A stretch of 53,521 nucleotides of DNA, taken from the NCBI RefSeq assembly GCF_000158475.2, contig NZ_KI392030.1:461134-514654 (forward strand). Reading direction: 5' to 3'. The notes under the pieces were generated by a model that saw only the letters and a list, made by a program, of their open reading frames with translations, searched no databases and was not told the origin of the DNA. Position numbers and translations under genes: made by a program. Of this stretch, positions 28,316 through 40,873 are shown in pieces. The DNA comes from Oxalobacter paraformigenes (lineage in GTDB: Bacteria; Pseudomonadota; Gammaproteobacteria; Burkholderiales; Burkholderiaceae_D). Positions within the stretch are counted from its first letter, which is position 1. Each line of letters begins with the position of its first letter.

Positions 28316-28358
28316 TGTTTTTTCTCGTCGGTTGATGAAACAGATAGGGAAAATATGT

Positions 28359-28958
28359 TCAGGATGTTTCTTTTTGCGGTCGCCATGCCTTGCAGACCGC
28401 TTCGTTCGTTTCAATATACGGGCCCCCGATCAGGTCGATACAATAGGGTATCGCAGTAAAAATGCCGGGTTCGATGATAGTTCCGTTTTTATCGCGCACA
28501 CCTTCCAGTGTTTGCCGGATTGCGGCTGGTCGTCCGGGCAGGTTCAGTATCAGTGCCGCATGATCGGGACGTTCGCAAATAACCGCAACCTGGCGGGACA
28601 GTATGGCAGTGGGAACGAAATGCAGACTGATCTGACGCATCCTTTCCGCAATGCCGGGCATTTCCCGGGTACCGACTGCCAGCGTGGCGTCCGGGGTCTG
28701 GTCGCGTCGTGCCGGGCCCGTTCCGCCCGTTGTCAGAATTAGGGAACAACGGTCTTCATCGACTAGTTCGTGCAGTGTTTTTTGGATTTGTTCCCGGTCG
28801 TCCGGTATCAGCCGGGTTTCGACCCAGTATGGCGAGGTGAGGGCTGACGCAAGCCAGTCCTTTAGTGCCGGAATCCCCAGATCGGGATACGATCCTTCAT
28901 AAGCGCGATCGGAAACGGAGACAAGTCCGATGGAAATATCGCTAGCGTTCTTCTTCAT
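28359..28958 (-). CDS. mogA: Molybdopterin adenylyltransferase MogA
   Basis: Adenylates molybdopterin before molybdenum insertion in molybdenum cofactor synthesis. The 199-aa product has IGLVSVSDRAYEG, the TTGGTGPARRDQTPDAT nucleotide/pterin motif, and NLPGRPAAI, all typical of the MogA/MoaB family; length fits MogA. GAGGAA stands just before the ATG at 28958 and decides the start. Its start overlaps the end of darP by 17 bases, so the two are co-translated. No other molybdenum cofactor gene is present. Confidence 0.93.
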   Translation of the reverse strand: MKKNASDISIGLVSVSDRAYEGSYPDLGIPALKDWLASALTSPYWVETRLIPDDREQIQKTLHELVDEDRCSLILTTGGTGPARRDQTPDATLAVGTREMPGIAERMRQISLHFVPTAILSRQVAVICERPDHAALILNLPGRPAAIRQTLEGVRDKNGTIIEPGIFTAIPYCIDLIGGPYIETNEAVCKAWRPQKETS

Positions 28959-29541
28959 CAGTTTCCTCACTTTCCTGGTTTTTTTCTTCAGAGGGGAGCG
29001 GTTGGCTCATGATTTGTTTCAGCAGCCTGTAAATTTCACGGTATGCTTTTGGCGGCTTGTTTTCAGCTCTTTCTTTTTTCGCGTTCCGGATGAGGGTTCG
29101 CAACTGTTGAACATTGGTTTGCGGATACTTGTGCAGGAATTCGGTAAGTGCCGTTTCCTGTGCCAACAGTTTTTCACGCTGGTTTTCCAGCGCATGCATT
29201 AAAACGGTATCCGCTTTTGACAGTCCTTCCCAGCTTTCGATAGTCTGGTTGATGATCGACAGTGTTTTTTCATCGAGCGAACGCATGATTTTGCCGATGA
29301 ATTGCAACTGCCGTCTTCTTCCTTCATGGTTTTTGATACGCTGGCATTCAAAAATGGCCTCTCTAAGGTTTTCGGGCATAGATACGCGTTTGATTCTGTC
29401 GGGGGATTCATTGACTAATTGTTCACCGACTTTCTGCAAGGCAATCATTTCCCGTTTTCGCTGGGATTTGGAAGGACGTTCATATTCTTCTTCGAATTCA
29501 CCCGACTGGAAACCGCAGGCACCCCGGTTTGGATTTGGCAT
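28942..29541 (-). CDS. darP: DarP/YjgA (DUF615) ribosome-associated protein
   Basis: A 199-aa, highly charged helical protein with the family segments RPSKSQRKREM, LREAIFECQRIKNHEGRRRQLQFIGK and PKAYREIYRLLKQI. The E. coli homologue YjgA joins late 50S assembly intermediates. The C-terminal tail is very acidic. Start at the ATG 29541. It diverges from pmbA; the pmbA/darP pair, with mogA behind, is a standard betaproteobacterial arrangement. Confidence 0.93.
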   Translation of the reverse strand: MPNPNRGACGFQSGEFEEEYERPSKSQRKREMIALQKVGEQLVNESPDRIKRVSMPENLREAIFECQRIKNHEGRRRQLQFIGKIMRSLDEKTLSIINQTIESWEGLSKADTVLMHALENQREKLLAQETALTEFLHKYPQTNVQQLRTLIRNAKKERAENKPPKAYREIYRLLKQIMSQPLPSEEKNQESEETDEEER

Positions 29542-29628
29542 AATCAGACTTCTGTGTAAGGTCATTAAATCGTTTATGATTGGCTGCTATCATAACAGCC
29601 TTGACAATACCTTCAAAAAGATAATCTC

Positions 29629-30987
29629 ATGGATGACTCCGATTTCATTTATACGCAGGATCAGTTTCAACAAATTGCAGAAGATGTTTTGCGATATGCA
29701 CGGCAGAAAGGCGCTTCCGGTGCCGCTGTCGGCATCAGCGAAGGAAACGGCCTTTCCGTTAGTGTGCGCAAAGGTGACATTGAGACTATTGAGAGAAATC
29801 AGGATAAGGGAATCGGCGTCACGGTTTTTATCGGGAAGAAAAGGGGCAATGCAACTACATCGGATTTTTCCGAACAGTCCCTCAAACAGACTGTGGATGC
29901 CGCCTATAACATCGCGTCTTTCACTTCGGAAGATGATGCAGCCGGCTTGCCTGACGCAGACATGCTTGAACGGCATCCGGAGGATCTGGCACTTTATTAC
30001 CGCTGGCCAATCAATACTGAAGAAGCGGTGGAACTGGCAAAATGTTGTGAAGCGGCGGCTTTTGAAACAGATAAGCGGATTTCCAACAGCGAAGGTTCGA
30101 GTGTCAATGTCCAGCATTCGCATTTTATCTCGGCAAACAGTGACGGGTTCAGGGGGGGATATCCCTATTCCAGTCATTCTCTTTCTGTGGCGCCGATCGC
30201 CGGGAAGGGCGGGAACATGCAACGGGATTACTGGTATACCGCTTCCAGAAATCCGCTTGAGCTTAAAACGCCCGAAGAGGTTGGGACATACGCGGCAAGA
30301 CGGGCACTTGCGCGGCTTGACGCGCGCCAGATTGGAACCCGGAAATGTCCGGTTCTTTTTGAGGCCCCAGTTGCTATCGGTTTATTGAATTCATTTGTTT
30401 ATGCCGTTTCAGGTGGCGCGCTTTACCGGAAGTCCAGTTTCCTGCTCGGTTCTCTGGATAAGCAGGTTTTTCCCAAACATATCGGTCTGCTCGAGGATCC
30501 GCATCTCAGGGGAGCGATGGGATCCGCTCCTTTCGATGATGAAGGCGTCAGGACAAGCCGACGCGAGATTGTTCAGGATGGAATAGTTCGTGGCTATTTT
30601 CTTTCATCTTATTCGGCCCGCAAGCTGGGCATGAAAACGACTGGCAATGCGGGTGGCTCCCATAATCTGGTGTTGCATTCGAACGTGACAGACGAAAACG
30701 ACGATTTTGCGGCCATGTTACAGAAGATGGGGAAGGGGCTTGTGGTGACCGAACTGATGGGACAAGGGATCAATTATGTGACCGGTGATTATTCACGCGG
30801 TGCGTCAGGTTTCTGGGTGGAGAACGGCATTATCCAGTATCCTGTACAGGAAATCACGATTGCAGGCAATCTGAAAGACATGTTCGGAAATATAGTGGCT
30901 GTCGGTAACGATACGCTGGTTCGCGGAGCCAAAGAATCGGGGTCGATCCTTGTCGAACAGATGACTGTCGCGGGATCAGGCAACTGA
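29629..30987 (+). CDS. pmbA: PmbA/TldE metallopeptidase subunit
   Basis: A 452-aa protein of the TldD/PmbA family. TldE acts with TldD as a metallopeptidase that degrades unfolded peptides and matures microcin B17 and CcdA in E. coli. Seen here: ERNQDKGIGVTVFIGKKRG near residue 55, FDDEGVRTSRREIV, and the C-terminal segments VTELMGQGINYVTGDYSRGASGFWVENG and IAGNLKDMFGNI. TldE lacks the zinc-binding HExxxH of TldD, and no such motif is seen here. Any tldD gene is outside the window. It ends tail-to-tail with pabC. Confidence 0.94.
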   Translation: MDDSDFIYTQDQFQQIAEDVLRYARQKGASGAAVGISEGNGLSVSVRKGDIETIERNQDKGIGVTVFIGKKRGNATTSDFSEQSLKQTVDAAYNIASFTSEDDAAGLPDADMLERHPEDLALYYRWPINTEEAVELAKCCEAAAFETDKRISNSEGSSVNVQHSHFISANSDGFRGGYPYSSHSLSVAPIAGKGGNMQRDYWYTASRNPLELKTPEEVGTYAARRALARLDARQIGTRKCPVLFEAPVAIGLLNSFVYAVSGGALYRKSSFLLGSLDKQVFPKHIGLLEDPHLRGAMGSAPFDDEGVRTSRREIVQDGIVRGYFLSSYSARKLGMKTTGNAGGSHNLVLHSNVTDENDDFAAMLQKMGKGLVVTELMGQGINYVTGDYSRGASGFWVENGIIQYPVQEITIAGNLKDMFGNIVAVGNDTLVRGAKESGSILVEQMTVAGSGN

Positions 30988-31013
30988 CAAGGCGAACTGC
31001 TGTTTTGACGGCT

Positions 31014-31796
31014 TCAGATTTTTTCCAGAAAACAGTCGAGTGCTTTTCGCCAGTGTCCGATGTCGGTATGGAAAGAGGTTTTAAATGGCGCGTGTTTCCA
31101 GTTGATCGCTTGCCGGATGCCGTGAAGTGCATTGACAGCCCATACTTCACAGCCGTTCAGGTCTTGCGGCTTTCGCAGTCGGCAGGCCACCCGGATGTGC
31201 TCTTTTTCTGCCAGTGACTGAATCAGTTGGGCTGTGACGCCCGGCAAAACGCGGTGCGAAGGGGAAACGGTACAAAGTGTTTTACCCTCCCACCATATGA
31301 GGGTAGTGGTCAGGCCTTCAAGCAGAAAGCCCTTTGGAGTCGTCAGTATTCCTTCGTCGGCGCCCGTTTCTCTTATCTTTTTGCGTATTTCCAGCATTTT
31401 TGTCAGATCCGGCCCCTTATGCCTGGGTGTCTTTCGAAAATCGGCTATCTTGCAATCGGACAGACGGATAGTCTCGTGGATAGGCGGCGCTTTCCGGAGG
31501 CGAAGCTGGAATGCCGGCTGCCTGAGAGAACCGGCCATTTCAATGCGCGGAAACCAGCATCCCGTTTGAGGAATCCGTTCAAGGACCGCTTCCCAAAACG
31601 GCGCGATTTCCTTTTCCTGGAATCCGGCCAGTTGGCTACAGCTCGACAGAAAGCGCTTCCGGTGAAGTTTTAAAGCGCGAACACGGCCTTGTTTTACGAG
31701 CCATGAATCTGCAACCAGAAGATTCGTTTCCGCCATGTCGGTAGGAACAAGCGTTTTTCCGGTAAGGTATTGAAAAACGGACTCTGTTTTTTGCAC
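31014..31796 (-). CDS. pabC: Class IV aminotransferase, probable aminodeoxychorismate lyase
   Basis: A PLP enzyme of about 260 aa that should release pyruvate from aminodeoxychorismate to give p-aminobenzoate for folate. Family marks: HKGPDLTKMLEIRKKIRETGADEGIL (with the lysine region), EGLTTTLIWWEGKTLCTVS and LPGVTAQLIQSLAE. The N-terminus, ADSWLVKQGRVRALKLHRKRF, resembles lyases that accompany PabB genes. The start is uncertain: GTG 31796, five bases after the pabAB stop, fits translational coupling but lacks a ribosome site. Sequence alone does not exclude another class IV aminotransferase, but the position next to pabAB is strong support. Confidence 0.85.
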   Translation of the reverse strand: MQKTESVFQYLTGKTLVPTDMAETNLLVADSWLVKQGRVRALKLHRKRFLSSCSQLAGFQEKEIAPFWEAVLERIPQTGCWFPRIEMAGSLRQPAFQLRLRKAPPIHETIRLSDCKIADFRKTPRHKGPDLTKMLEIRKKIRETGADEGILTTPKGFLLEGLTTTLIWWEGKTLCTVSPSHRVLPGVTAQLIQSLAEKEHIRVACRLRKPQDLNGCEVWAVNALHGIRQAINWKHAPFKTSFHTDIGHWRKALDCFLEKI

Positions 31797-31800
31797 GGTG

Positions 31801-33912
31801 TTAAGGTCGGGAGGAATTGTCGGGAAAATTCGTATTGAACAAATCGAGAAAGGCCTTGGCTTTGGTGCGGATTTCGTCGAATTCTTCTTCCGGGTCGGAA
31901 AGTGATGTGATCGCGCCGCCGACACCGAAAGTAACTGTTCCGTGCGACATCACAAGGGTGCGGATCACGATGCTCAGATCGACTGCTCCGCACAGGGAAA
32001 AATAGCCCAAAACGCCCGAATAAATGCCGCGTGCGCCTTCTTCGAGTTCGTCAAGTATTTGCATGGTGCGCAATTTGGGCGCTCCCGTCATCGAACCGCC
32101 CGGAAAGGCGTCCCGAATACATCGGAGCGGAGAAGCGTCGGCTCTGATCCTGGAGGTGATGGTGCTGACCATCTGGTGAACGGTCTGGTACGATTCAATG
32201 GCAAACAGTTTCGGTACGTTGACCGTGTTCAGTTCGGCGGTTCTGCCGAGGTCGTGACGGACCAGATCGACTATCATCAGATTTTCGGCATTTTCCTTTT
32301 CGCTGTTGGCCAGCTCTTCATAGAGTTCCCTGTCTTTTGCTGGATTATCCGAGCGGCTGCGAGTGCCTTTTATCGGTTTCGATTCAGCGACACGCTGTCG
32401 CGATATTTTCAGGAAGCATTCCGGGGAGCAACTCAACACACAGATATCTTTCAGCTGGAGGTAGGCCGCGTAAGGAGCCGGATTTGCACGACGCAGCATA
32501 CGGTATGCGATCCATGGATCGGCATCCGTATGGCTTGTGGCTGTATTGGTCAGGCATACTTCGTAGGTCTCACCCTGTTTGATACAGTTTTGGCTTTTCC
32601 TGATGAGTTCGATGTATTTCTGTTTGTCATGCCGGAGGCTGAAAGCGGTTTTCAGTTCCAGGTGATCGGGCAGATTTTCCGGAAAACCTGTAACGTCATT
32701 TTCATGAGATTGAATCCGGTTTTCCGTCTCTTCAAGCCATTTTTCGGCTTCTCCCGTTGAATTTTTTCCGGCCAGCGCCAGCAAATAAACCTGTTTTTCC
32801 TGATGATCGATGACGATACTGCGGTCGCAGAACAGAAGAATGGCATCCGGATATGATGAATGGTGAATATGAGGGGATTCACAATCCGCTTTCATCTCGT
32901 ATCCGATATAACCAACCCATCCCAGGGAAAATTCAAAGGGGGTTTCCAGTGAATGAATTTGGTATTTTTCCAGATCGTTTTCCAGCCAGTCGAAAAAATT
33001 CGAATGGACGACATGGATCCGGTCATTCGTTTCGATTCGGATAGAGTGGGTACTTACATCGGCAGTGGCGACCCGCCCGAGCGGTCCATCTGCCTTGCAA
33101 AGATAGGAAAAGCGTCCGGAGCCGTAATCCTGCCGGCTGCTGTCGAGCCAGATAGCATATTCATTTTTCCGGAAGAATAGATCGAACAGTTGCTCGCTGT
33201 TGAGAGAACACGACATTTGTCTGTGGAGGAGAACGGTATGTTCGGGAAAGGCTGTTTTCCCGGAAAACGGTTTTGCTTGCGTAAAAGAGAGCGGAAGTTC
33301 CCGGGCAATTCTTTTGTGCCGGTTTTGCCAGTGGCGCGTCAGCTTTTTGAAATTTTCCAGTATTTGTCGCCCGTATTCGGTACAGATGGATTCCGGATGG
33401 AATTGCACGCCCCATTGGGGTAACGTCCGGTGGCGGATGCCCATAATTGTTCCGTCTGCAGTTTTTGCAGTGACAAGCAGTGAGTCCGGTATATCGTAAG
33501 CGGCAAGCGAATGATACCGGACGACGGCAAAAGGAGACGGAACGTGTTCGAACAGGTCTGTGCCATTATGGGTAATGAATGACAGTCTGCCGTGTTGCGC
33601 TTCCGTTGCCGGGCCAATTTTCCCGCCATGGAAATGACAAATTCCCTGATGGCCCAGACAAATGCCGAGAACAGGAAGGTCGGTTTGCCGGATAATATCG
33701 CCGCAGATGCCGAAGTCTGCTGTCCGGTCCGGCCGTCCCGGACCCGGAGAAATAACAATATTGTCGAAATACCGGCTCATGTCCGGTTGCCAGCGGGGAT
33801 CGTCGTTTTTGATGACCACGGGAGCGCAGCCGTTAACGGCTGCGATCAGATGGTAGAGATTATAAGTGAAAGAATCGTAATTATCGATCAGCAACGTTCT
33901 AATCAATTTCAC
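31801..33912 (-). CDS. Fused PabA–PabB: aminodeoxychorismate synthase
   Basis: A 703-aa fusion making 4-amino-4-deoxychorismate from chorismate and glutamine. The N-terminal 195 residues are a class I glutamine amidotransferase: DNYDSFTYNL, nucleophile Cys85 in LGICLGHQG, and His172/Glu174 in FHPES. The chorismate-binding domain (about 240–700) has SKPIKGTRSR, DLVRHDLGR and FPGGSMTGAPK. The first, PIKGT, is typical of PabB rather than TrpE. Start is GTG 33912 with AGGAGA five bases ahead; longer starts run into the rlmL end. No separate pabA is needed for this enzyme. Confidence 0.94.
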   Translation of the reverse strand: MKLIRTLLIDNYDSFTYNLYHLIAAVNGCAPVVIKNDDPRWQPDMSRYFDNIVISPGPGRPDRTADFGICGDIIRQTDLPVLGICLGHQGICHFHGGKIGPATEAQHGRLSFITHNGTDLFEHVPSPFAVVRYHSLAAYDIPDSLLVTAKTADGTIMGIRHRTLPQWGVQFHPESICTEYGRQILENFKKLTRHWQNRHKRIARELPLSFTQAKPFSGKTAFPEHTVLLHRQMSCSLNSEQLFDLFFRKNEYAIWLDSSRQDYGSGRFSYLCKADGPLGRVATADVSTHSIRIETNDRIHVVHSNFFDWLENDLEKYQIHSLETPFEFSLGWVGYIGYEMKADCESPHIHHSSYPDAILLFCDRSIVIDHQEKQVYLLALAGKNSTGEAEKWLEETENRIQSHENDVTGFPENLPDHLELKTAFSLRHDKQKYIELIRKSQNCIKQGETYEVCLTNTATSHTDADPWIAYRMLRRANPAPYAAYLQLKDICVLSCSPECFLKISRQRVAESKPIKGTRSRSDNPAKDRELYEELANSEKENAENLMIVDLVRHDLGRTAELNTVNVPKLFAIESYQTVHQMVSTITSRIRADASPLRCIRDAFPGGSMTGAPKLRTMQILDELEEGARGIYSGVLGYFSLCGAVDLSIVIRTLVMSHGTVTFGVGGAITSLSDPEEEFDEIRTKAKAFLDLFNTNFPDNSSRP

Positions 33913-33928
33913 GTTTCTCCTGCCGGAA

Positions 33929-35149
33929 TTATTGTTGGCGATTCTGGAAGGTGCGGGGCTGGCGTGTGCGGTTCGAACCCGCAACCATATCGAACCGGAA
34001 AAGCCGGCATTCGATTGGCCCGTTATAAAAAGGCGTTTTGCGCGATTCTTTCAGGCGAAGCAGTTTCGGAACGGCAAGGTCGGCTGTGAACACGAAAACA
34101 GACCATTCCGGAAAGCGCCGTTTCAGGGTGGCGCCCAGTGCCTGATAAAATTGTGAAGCCAGCTCGTCGGTCTGGAGGTGACGATTGCCGCGCACGCCGA
34201 TCCGTTCTCCATAAGGCGGATTGGTCAGAATGATGCCGGGCCGATCGACGGGCGGTTTGATTTCCTGTGCCTCGATCTGGTGAAGCGGTATACTGAAAGT
34301 TACGCCGGCTTTTTCAAGATTGTGGCGAGTCATGTTCAGCATGTCCCCCGAGATATCGCTGCCGAAAATCAGCGGTTCTGCGGGTGGCGGAGTGATATGG
34401 ACGGCGTCTTTCAGGGCTTGCCACTCGGCCTGATCGAAATGGCGGAATTTTTCAAACGAAAAAGTCCGTTTGAAACCGGGCGGAATTCCCTGCACCATCT
34501 GCGCAGCCTCGATCAGGATGGTCCCCGATCCGCACATGGGATCGAGAAGTGGCATCCCCGGTTTCCAGCCGCTTGTTCTCAACAGGCCAGCCGCCAGATT
34601 TTCGCGCAAGGGGGCATCACCTGTTTCATGACGCCAGCCCCGTTTGAACAGCGCTTCTCCGGAAGTGTCGAGGTATAGCGTGACGTTGTGGGCATCCAGA
34701 AAACCGGCGATACGGATATCCGGCGCATGCGTGTTGATGGAAGGACGGGAACCGGTTTCGCTGCGGAAACGGTCAACCACGCCGTCCTTGATACGAAGCG
34801 TTGTGAAGTTCAGGCTTTTCAGGGGCGATTTGATGGTCGTTAGGTCAATACGCAAGGTATTTTCGACGCCAAACCATTTTTCCCAAGCCTGTTTTACCGC
34901 CAGACGGTAGATGTCTTCTTCATGACGATAGCTGGATTGGGCGATTCTGAGCAATACCCGTGAAGCGATACGCGAATGAAGGTTGAGCAGCCATCCGTCC
35001 TGCAGTTTGCCGGAACAATGGACGCCCCCCGGAACGGATTGATGCACCTTCAGGGTTTGGCTGTTTTCTGCGATTTCTCTCAATTCATCGGCCAAAACGG
35101 TTTCCATGCCTCGCGGACATGGGCAAAAATAGGAATGGTTTGCTGACAT
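33929..35149 (-). CDS. THUMP-domain class I rRNA methyltransferase (RlmL-type N-terminal half)
   Basis: A 406-aa RNA methyltransferase. The THUMP RNA-binding domain spans about residues 45–155; the SAM domain follows with DPMCGSGTILIEAA and the catalytic TNPPYGERIG, typical of N2-guanine methylation. It matches the RlmL part of E. coli RlmKL, which makes m2G2445 in 23S rRNA; the RlmK half is absent, and the C-terminus ends in a short basic tail. It is 16 bases before pabAB and 31 after proA on the same strand. Confidence 0.9.
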   Translation of the reverse strand: MSANHSYFCPCPRGMETVLADELREIAENSQTLKVHQSVPGGVHCSGKLQDGWLLNLHSRIASRVLLRIAQSSYRHEEDIYRLAVKQAWEKWFGVENTLRIDLTTIKSPLKSLNFTTLRIKDGVVDRFRSETGSRPSINTHAPDIRIAGFLDAHNVTLYLDTSGEALFKRGWRHETGDAPLRENLAAGLLRTSGWKPGMPLLDPMCGSGTILIEAAQMVQGIPPGFKRTFSFEKFRHFDQAEWQALKDAVHITPPPAEPLIFGSDISGDMLNMTRHNLEKAGVTFSIPLHQIEAQEIKPPVDRPGIILTNPPYGERIGVRGNRHLQTDELASQFYQALGATLKRRFPEWSVFVFTADLAVPKLLRLKESRKTPFYNGPIECRLFRFDMVAGSNRTRQPRTFQNRQQ

Positions 35150-35180
35150 AGGAAGTTATTTTTGACCGTGATTGATTGGT

Positions 35181-36452
35181 TTATTTCCGGATTTCACCGT
35201 GTCCCAGGACGACGTATTTCAGAGAAGTCAGTCCCTCAAGTCCCACAGGACCCCTTGCATGGAGCTTGTCGTTTGAAATGCCGATTTCCGCTCCCAGGCC
35301 ATATTCGAAACCATCGGCGAAACGGGTTGACGCATTGACCATGACGGAAGATGAATCCACTTCCCGAAGAAAACGAAGAGCATGGCTGTAATTTTCGGTG
35401 ATGATGGCATCGGTATGTTTGGAGGAATAGCGATTGATATGAGTGATGGCTTCGTCCAGATTGTTGACAACGCGGACAGCCAGAATCGGCGCAAGGTACT
35501 CCGTTTCCCAGTCTGCTTCGGTCGCCCGGGCCAGATAGGGATATTCGAAAAGGATCTGATACGCTTTTTCATCGCATCTTAGTTCGACTTCTTCGTCATG
35601 GTAACGTCTGGCCAGCAGGGAAAGGGCTTCCAGGGCGACGTTTTTGGAAACCAGAAGGGTTTCCATGGTGTTGCAGGTGCCGTAACGCTGGCATTTTGCA
35701 TTGAAGGCGATTTCAACTGCTTTCTCCAGATCGGCGCAATCATCTATGTAAACGTGGCATATGCCGTCCAGATGTTTGATCATCGGGATTGTCGATTCGC
35801 GCATCAATCTTTCAATCAGTCCCTTGCCGCCACGAGGAACAATGACATCGACATATTCGGACATGGTGATGAGCTCACCTACCGCGGCACGGTCTGTTGT
35901 CTCGACGACTTGTACCGCCTGTTCGGGAAGCCCCGCTTTTTTCAGCCCTTCTTTTACGAGACTGGCCAGGACCTGATTGCAGTTGATCGCTTCCGAACCG
36001 CCACGCAATATGGTGGCATTGCCGCTTTTGATACACAATCCAGCCGCATCGACCGTTACGTTGGGGCGTGCTTCGTAAATAATCCCGATAACACCAAGCG
36101 GGACACGCATCTGGCCGACCTGAATGCCGGACGGACGTAATCTGAGGTTCGTAATCTCGCCGATCGGATCGGAGAGAGAAGCGATTTGTTCGAGACCGGT
36201 TGCCATCGTCTCAATGGCCTTGTCCGACAGTGTCAAGCGGTCCAGAAGGGACGGTTCCAGGCCGTTGTCTTGGGCTATGTCGAGATCTTTCCGGTTTGCC
36301 GTACGCAACAAGGCGACGTCGCGGCGGATGGCTTCGGCGATGAACATGAGCGCCCTGTTTTTGGTAGCGGTATCGGCTTTTGCCATCCGGGCGGAAGCTT
36401 CGCGCGCCTGTTGCCCGATCCGGGCCATGTAGCTTTTGATTTCCATCGGCAT
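35181..36452 (-). CDS. proA: Gamma-glutamyl phosphate reductase
   Basis: Second step of proline synthesis, reducing gamma-glutamyl phosphate to the semialdehyde with NADPH. The 423-aa product has the aldehyde dehydrogenase fold, [21 protein letters not shown] early on, and the catalytic cysteine in [14 protein letters not shown]. The C-terminal [15 protein letters not shown] is typical. Start at ATG 36452 or two codons later. It lies in the leuS–lptE–holA–proA operon; no proB is in the window. Confidence 0.96.
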   Translation of the reverse strand: MPMEIKSYMARIGQQAREASARMAKADTATKNRALMFIAEAIRRDVALLRTANRKDLDIAQDNGLEPSLLDRLTLSDKAIETMATGLEQIASLSDPIGEITNLRLRPSGIQVGQMRVPLGVIGIIYEARPNVTVDAAGLCIKSGNATILRGGSEAINCNQVLASLVKEGLKKAGLPEQAVQVVETTDRAAVGELITMSEYVDVIVPRGGKGLIERLMRESTIPMIKHLDGICHVYIDDCADLEKAVEIAFNAKCQRYGTCNTMETLLVSKNVALEALSLLARRYHDEEVELRCDEKAYQILFEYPYLARATEADWETEYLAPILAVRVVNNLDEAITHINRYSSKHTDAIITENYSHALRFLREVDSSSVMVNASTRFADGFEYGLGAEIGISNDKLHARGPVGLEGLTSLKYVVLGHGEIRK

Positions 36453-36504
36453 GTCTCAGTCGTTAGCGGGAAAAAATTAACGTTACCATTCCATTGATAT
36501 TCGT

Positions 36505-37521
36505 TCAAGTACGGGCAATGAACAGGCCAAGCTGCATCAGGGCGTCCCAGGCGTCATCCATCCACGAATCGGATCGCAGCCCCTTGATGATTTTATCGAT
36601 TTGGGCTGTTTGTTGCAGGGCGATTTGCAAATCTTTTTTTTCAAGCCTGTTCACCGCCATCTGGATGAGTTTTTCCCGCTGTCCTCTTAAACGAAGAGTT
36701 TTTGCCGTGGCCGGGAAAGTCTGCCCGCTTTCAAGAGCGGTCTTGCATTTCAGAAGAGTCCGGATTTCTTCGGTAAATGTCCAGAGAATGAGCGGAAGCG
36801 GTTCGCCTTCTCCTTTCAGTCCCTCCATCATCCGGATAAAACGGGCGCGGTTTCCTCCCAGCATGGCTTCGTTAAGTTTGAATATGTCGTAGCGGGCCAC
36901 GTTCAGGACGGAGTTGCAGATTTGTTCGAAACCGAGTTCGCCTTCGGGATAAAGCAAGCCGAGTTTCTGAATTTCCTGATGGGCAGCCAGCAGGTTGCCT
37001 TCGACGCGTTCCACCAGAAAATCGATGCCTTGTTTGTTGGCCGTCTGGTTCTGTTTTTTCAGCCGTTCCGATATCCAGTTACCCAGCCTGGACAATTCGA
37101 TGGAGGGAATTTCAATGTAAATGCCGTTCTTTTGCAACGCGCTGACCCAGGCCGTTTTCTGCGATGCCCAATCCAGTTTGGGAAGCGTGATCAGCGTGAC
37201 ATTGTCCGGATTCAGTTCGGCTGCGTATTCCTGCAAAGTCTGGCTGCCTTCTTTTCCGGGTTTGCCTCCCGGTATGCGCAGTTCAATGAGTTTTCGGCCT
37301 CCGAAAAGGGACATGGCATTGTTGGCAGCATGAAGCTGGCCCCATTTGAAACCCCGTTCGACAGTGAGGATTTCCCGCTCGCCGAAGTGCCTGTCACGGG
37401 CTGCCTTGCGGATCATGTCTGCCGCTTCCAGCAACAGAAGATGCTCGTCACCCGTCAGGACGTATAAAGAGGCAAGCTCTTTGTTCAGGTGAGATTCCAG
37501 TGTTTCATATTTGAGAAACAT
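36505..37521 (-). CDS. holA: DNA polymerase III delta subunit
   Basis: Clamp-loader subunit that opens the beta clamp. The 338-aa product has the family N-terminus LYVLTGDEHLLLLEAAD (about residues 20–37), a central AAA+-like domain and the C-terminal collar helices. The neighbourhood leuS–lptE–holA is a fixed proteobacterial order, which strengthens the call since the family is weakly conserved. It begins 26 bases after lptE. Confidence 0.93.
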   Translation of the reverse strand: MFLKYETLESHLNKELASLYVLTGDEHLLLLEAADMIRKAARDRHFGEREILTVERGFKWGQLHAANNAMSLFGGRKLIELRIPGGKPGKEGSQTLQEYAAELNPDNVTLITLPKLDWASQKTAWVSALQKNGIYIEIPSIELSRLGNWISERLKKQNQTANKQGIDFLVERVEGNLLAAHQEIQKLGLLYPEGELGFEQICNSVLNVARYDIFKLNEAMLGGNRARFIRMMEGLKGEGEPLPLILWTFTEEIRTLLKCKTALESGQTFPATAKTLRLRGQREKLIQMAVNRLEKKDLQIALQQTAQIDKIIKGLRSDSWMDDAWDALMQLGLFIART

Positions 37522-37547
37522 ACAATCGGGGCGCGGATTCAGATGTC

Positions 37548-38114
37548 TTATGGAGTGGATGGGATGGCCGGTTCTGTCTCGGCTGCTGGAGCTGAAGCGG
37601 CATGTTTGTCTTCTTCCGTCAATTTTATGAAAGCCAGCCGCCGCAGTATTTGCTGTGCCATGTCAGATTGCATATCTTTGTAAAGCATGATTTCTTCGTT
37701 TTCCTTGGAAAGCGCTTGCGAATCGTCGTATGTCATCGTCCTGCGAAGGGAAATTTTTGTCGGTTCTATCAAGATTTTTCCCTGTGCTGTTCTGGCCGTG
37801 AATTCAAGATTGTAATAGAGGGAATATTCACGGGCACGACCTTGGGAGTTATAGGAAAGGACCTCTTTCTGGGTAGATTCGGAGATGGCAGACAGAATGA
37901 CCTCGGCCTCCTTGGGATTGTTGACGATTTTTGTCAGATCCATACCCCTGATCAATCGTTTGAGAAGACGGGCAGTATGCGAGTTTTGGGGAAAATCAAT
38001 GTACAGTGTAGAAAATGTAAAATCATAGTTGCCGCGTAAATGGAAACCACATGAAGCCAGTAAGGCAGCTATTATAAAAACAGCCGCCCAGTGATATAAA
38101 CGATTCGATTTCAT
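37548..38114 (-). CDS. lptE: LPS-assembly lipoprotein LptE
   Basis: Outer-membrane lipoprotein that plugs LptD and places lipopolysaccharide on the cell surface. The 188-aa product has a hydrophobic signal ending in the lipobox LLASC, followed at once by GFHLRGNYDF, the LptE hallmark. Start at ATG 38114 is preferred because GGAAA lies ahead; the ATG four codons upstream has no ribosome site. It stands between leuS and holA. The C-terminus is Ala/Pro/Thr-rich. Confidence 0.94.
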   Translation of the reverse strand: MKSNRLYHWAAVFIIAALLASCGFHLRGNYDFTFSTLYIDFPQNSHTARLLKRLIRGMDLTKIVNNPKEAEVILSAISESTQKEVLSYNSQGRAREYSLYYNLEFTARTAQGKILIEPTKISLRRTMTYDDSQALSKENEEIMLYKDMQSDMAQQILRRLAFIKLTEEDKHAASAPAAETEPAIPSTP

Positions 38115-38146
38115 TTTAATTTCCATTAACAGTTTTCGATACGGTA

Positions 38147-40792
<2,646 letters not shown>

Positions 40793-40873
40793 CTACAGTA
40801 AATAAGGGTTGTTCGGTTCCGGATGGAAACCATTATGATAATACGAGGATCGGATGTGCTGCGCATTTGAGGT

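Noticed and set aside
29581-29600. Short inverted repeat GGCTG–9–CAGCC between darP and pmbA
   Set aside because: Only five base pairs, no T-run and no match to a known operator; could be chance.
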